14,356 bases of DNA from positions 1-14,356 of the forward strand of contig JACWAO010000054.1 in NCBI GenBank assembly GCA_014874305.1. The letters are read 5' to 3'. Position 1 is the stretch's first letter. Every line of letters starts with the position of its first letter. The DNA comes from Candidatus Colwelliibacteriota bacterium. GTDB taxonomy: Bacteria; Patescibacteriota; Minisyncoccia; UBA6257; Colwellbacteraceae. The notes below the pieces were generated by a model that worked only from the letters and a program-made list of their open reading frames with translations, did no database searches and was not told the DNA's origin. Shown piece after piece: positions 12,773 through 14,356 of the stretch. Position numbers and translations under genes: made by a program.

Positions 12773-14356
12773 TTAAAATGCGGCGTACGACAATGATCCG
12801 CCTCCCCAGTTAAGGCCAGCGCTTGTACAACTCGGCCCATTAGGAGCGGTTACCGAACCTTGCGCTACCAAATAAATAGTATGGCTTCCAGCGGACAGGT
12901 TGGGAATTATGGTTGAGATCGTAACAGGAAAACCATTGTTATACATCGCGTTTCCGCTGTTGGTTTGTGGGGATTCTATGGAATCATAAACCGTTCCATC
13001 CACATCTATGCCAAGAGTTCCTGGATCGTAATAATCGTATATTGTGTTCGAGGTACACTGCGAACCATTCCAGTTATACGTCACGGTAGGATAAGTATAT
13101 AAAGTCGAGGCATAAGCGGTAACTAATAAATTGGACTGCGAAGCTAAAGTAACAGACCAGCTTCCTATGGTAATCCACACTCCCTGAAACACGTTCGTAG
13201 TATTACTGCCGCTAGTAAACGTTTCCCTATTAGAATTGCTCCCCGGCCAGGCGGATCTGGTAACACCGCCTATGGTTACTCCTGATCCTCCAAGAATCAG
13301 AGGCACCCCTCCACTTCCGCTCCAGGCGCCGATTGTGGCGCTGGTACCAGCCGTCGAATACGCGTATAAGTACGCATTGCCAGTGGTATTGGTTATATGA
13401 AACTCGTCTGTGCCCCCAGGCATATTGCTACCTGCGGTCATCAATCCATTCGAAGTAAGTGGACCGTACACAACGGTTCCTCCACTAGTGTTGCAAAGCC
13501 CAGAAGTAAGATAAGTTGTTCCTCCACCGCTATTCTGCACATAGAAGCAACCACTGCTTCCCGGAAACCTCGCGGACAGATTGCTAGAGTCGCTATACCA
13601 TCCGGTACTAACGTTTCCGATTCCTACTCCGCCTGATATGTCATTTATGTTATTTCCACCCAATGAGCTTATTCCTCCCAAAAACTCCGCCATTCCATTT
13701 TTTGTTATGTAAGCATTTACCGTTCCGCTAGCATTCTGGAAGTTGGTCTGACCAAACTCTATATTTAGGTTCCCCGTTGCCGACCAGTCATCGGTTAGAT
13801 TTAACGTTCCACCAGCCGTGGGTTCGATATAAATGGTACCGTTGCCTCCCAACCCCCAAGTGTGAAGATAGGTTTGAGCATAGGTCGGGGCGTCTTGCGA
13901 ATATATCATTCCAGCGGCTAACAATCCTCCGGCAGATGGAGCTGTGCTGGTTCCAACCGATACTCCACTACTAACAAAAGCGTTATAACTATTTCCGTAT
14001 CCCCAACTGAAATACGTTCCATTGGACCATAGAGCTTCTTTGCCGTTGACAAACAGAGCTTGAGCTGAACTGATACCGTTGTTTAAATTTATTGCGCCCG
14101 CTATGTCTAACTCGTACCCGGGACTCGTAACTCCTATTCCAACTTTTCCTCCGTTGTAGTAGATTCCGGTGCTCGTACTTGTCCACTGAGTGGATTGGGA
14201 AGCGGTATTTTGTATCGTTCCGTCATTAAACTCTATACCGGCGGAACCGAACTTTAAGGGGTTGCCGGTTACTGGAGTTAGAGACGTTATGCTGGTGTTG
14301 GCTCCGGCTTCAGCCGCTCCGAGGTTGGATAAGGCTCCCGCGGCTGTGGAGGCTCC
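12773..14356 (-). CDS. Phage-tail-fibre-like, probably secreted surface protein, 5' truncated by window edge
   Basis: The frame is open from the right edge to TAA at 12775-12773, 527 residues visible; the ATG at 13924 is an internal methionine, since the same frame continues upstream. The sequence is Gly/Ser/Thr/Asn rich and low in charge, with tail-fibre hallmarks: GASTAAGALSNLGAAEAGAN, SAGIEFNDGTIQNTA, then VGIGVTSPGYELDIAGAI, and loose repeats around GGVGIGNVS. The last 120 or so residues look like a beta-sandwich tip (FPVTISTIIPNLSAGSHTIY ... GGGSLSYAAF) with cysteines in SQCTS and PSCTS that could pair outside the cell. No C-terminal Peptidase_S74-type chaperone is seen. In CPR genomes such fibres are thought to be surface adhesins; phage origin is the alternative, but no other phage gene is present. 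It is followed 64 nt later by alaS. Signal peptide or anchor would lie beyond the window. Confidence 0.7.
   Translation of the reverse strand, partial: GASTAAGALSNLGAAEAGANTSITSLTPVTGNPLKFGSAGIEFNDGTIQNTASQSTQWTSTSTGIYYNGGKVGIGVTSPGYELDIAGAINLNNGISSAQALFVNGKEALWSNGTYFSWGYGNSYNAFVSSGVSVGTSTAPSAGGLLAAGMIYSQDAPTYAQTYLHTWGLGGNGTIYIEPTAGGTLNLTDDWSATGNLNIEFGQTNFQNASGTVNAYITKNGMAEFLGGISSLGGNNINDISGGVGIGNVSTGWYSDSSNLSARFPGSSGCFYVQNSGGGTTYLTSGLCNTSGGTVVYGPLTSNGLMTAGSNMPGGTDEFHITNTTGNAYLYAYSTAGTSATIGAWSGSGGVPLILGGSGVTIGGVTRSAWPGSNSNRETFTSGSNTTNVFQGVWITIGSWSVTLASQSNLLVTAYASTLYTYPTVTYNWNGSQCTSNTIYDYYDPGTLGIDVDGTVYDSIESPQTNSGNAMYNNGFPVTISTIIPNLSAGSHTIYLVAQGSVTAPNGPSCTSAGLNWGGGSLSYAAF

Noticed and set aside
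13922..13924. ATG at 13924 as the start of the tail-fibre-like protein
   Set aside because: The same frame continues open to the window edge with matching composition and fibre motifs, so this is an internal Met.
13989..14186. Minus-strand open frame of 65 aa
   Set aside because: It lies in another frame of the tail-fibre-like gene, whose own frame runs uninterrupted from 14356 to 12773.
1..14356. tRNA/rRNA genes, CRISPR arrays, insertion sequences with transposase
   Set aside because: I saw no cloverleaf-like GGTTCGAATCC motifs, no spaced identical repeats and no transposase-like protein on either strand.
1..14356. Alternative genetic code (UGA as glycine, as in some CPR lineages)
   Set aside because: TGA ends rpoA and alaS exactly where families or overlaps require, and no conserved protein is interrupted by TGA.

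Overview
The window looks like a piece of a Patescibacteria (Candidate Phyla Radiation) chromosome, probably Parcubacteria-like. The case rests on compact housekeeping genes packed with gaps of a few bases, trimmed versions of usually longer proteins (L13, IF-1, RNA polymerase alpha, AlaRS), and two surface-protein families that are frequent in those genomes: a membrane-anchored 'baseplate J/gp47-like' protein and a phage-tail-fibre-like protein. Lineage is inferred from protein character only; there is no 16S gene here. Every supported gene is on the minus strand, and reading frames fit the standard bacterial code, with TGA used as a stop (rpoA, alaS).

In transcription order (right to left): 14356-12773 is the 3' part of a large tail-fibre-like, probably secreted protein that runs off the right edge. 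12708-10762 is alaS, preceded by an extended -10 box so close to the ATG that the mRNA may be leaderless. Next come a divergent FtsA/PilM-like protein (10730-9816) and, overlapping it by 16 nt, a single-pass membrane protein of the baseplate-J-like family (9831-8191). The latter carries an in-frame palindromic repeat insertion in its cytoplasmic linker.

A good sigma70-type promoter (8204-8175) overlaps the end of that gene and drives the translation/transcription operon: infA, rpmJ, rpsM, rpsK, rpsD, rpoA, rplQ, rplM, rpsI. These are followed, still tightly spaced, by a degenerate family-2 glycosyltransferase-like gene, greA and lysS. A hairpin plus T-tract at the lysS stop is the likely operon end. 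A 159-nt spacer with a two-part stem-loop structure and a TATAAT box leads into serS, whose stop codon abuts the start of a truncated ftsQ-like POTRA-domain division gene running off the left edge.

Most of the window is core information processing: initiation factor, four small-subunit (S4, S9, S11, S13) and three large-subunit (L13, L17, L36) ribosomal proteins, alpha subunit, GreA and three class II aminoacyl-tRNA synthetases. The less ordinary part is the block 8191-10730 (cell-surface/actin-fold pair), the tail-fibre-like gene, two DNA repeat elements that intrude into coding sequence, and loss of domains or residues (alpha C-terminal domain, AlaRS C-Ala domain, one S4 cysteine pair, the GT2 DxD aspartate).
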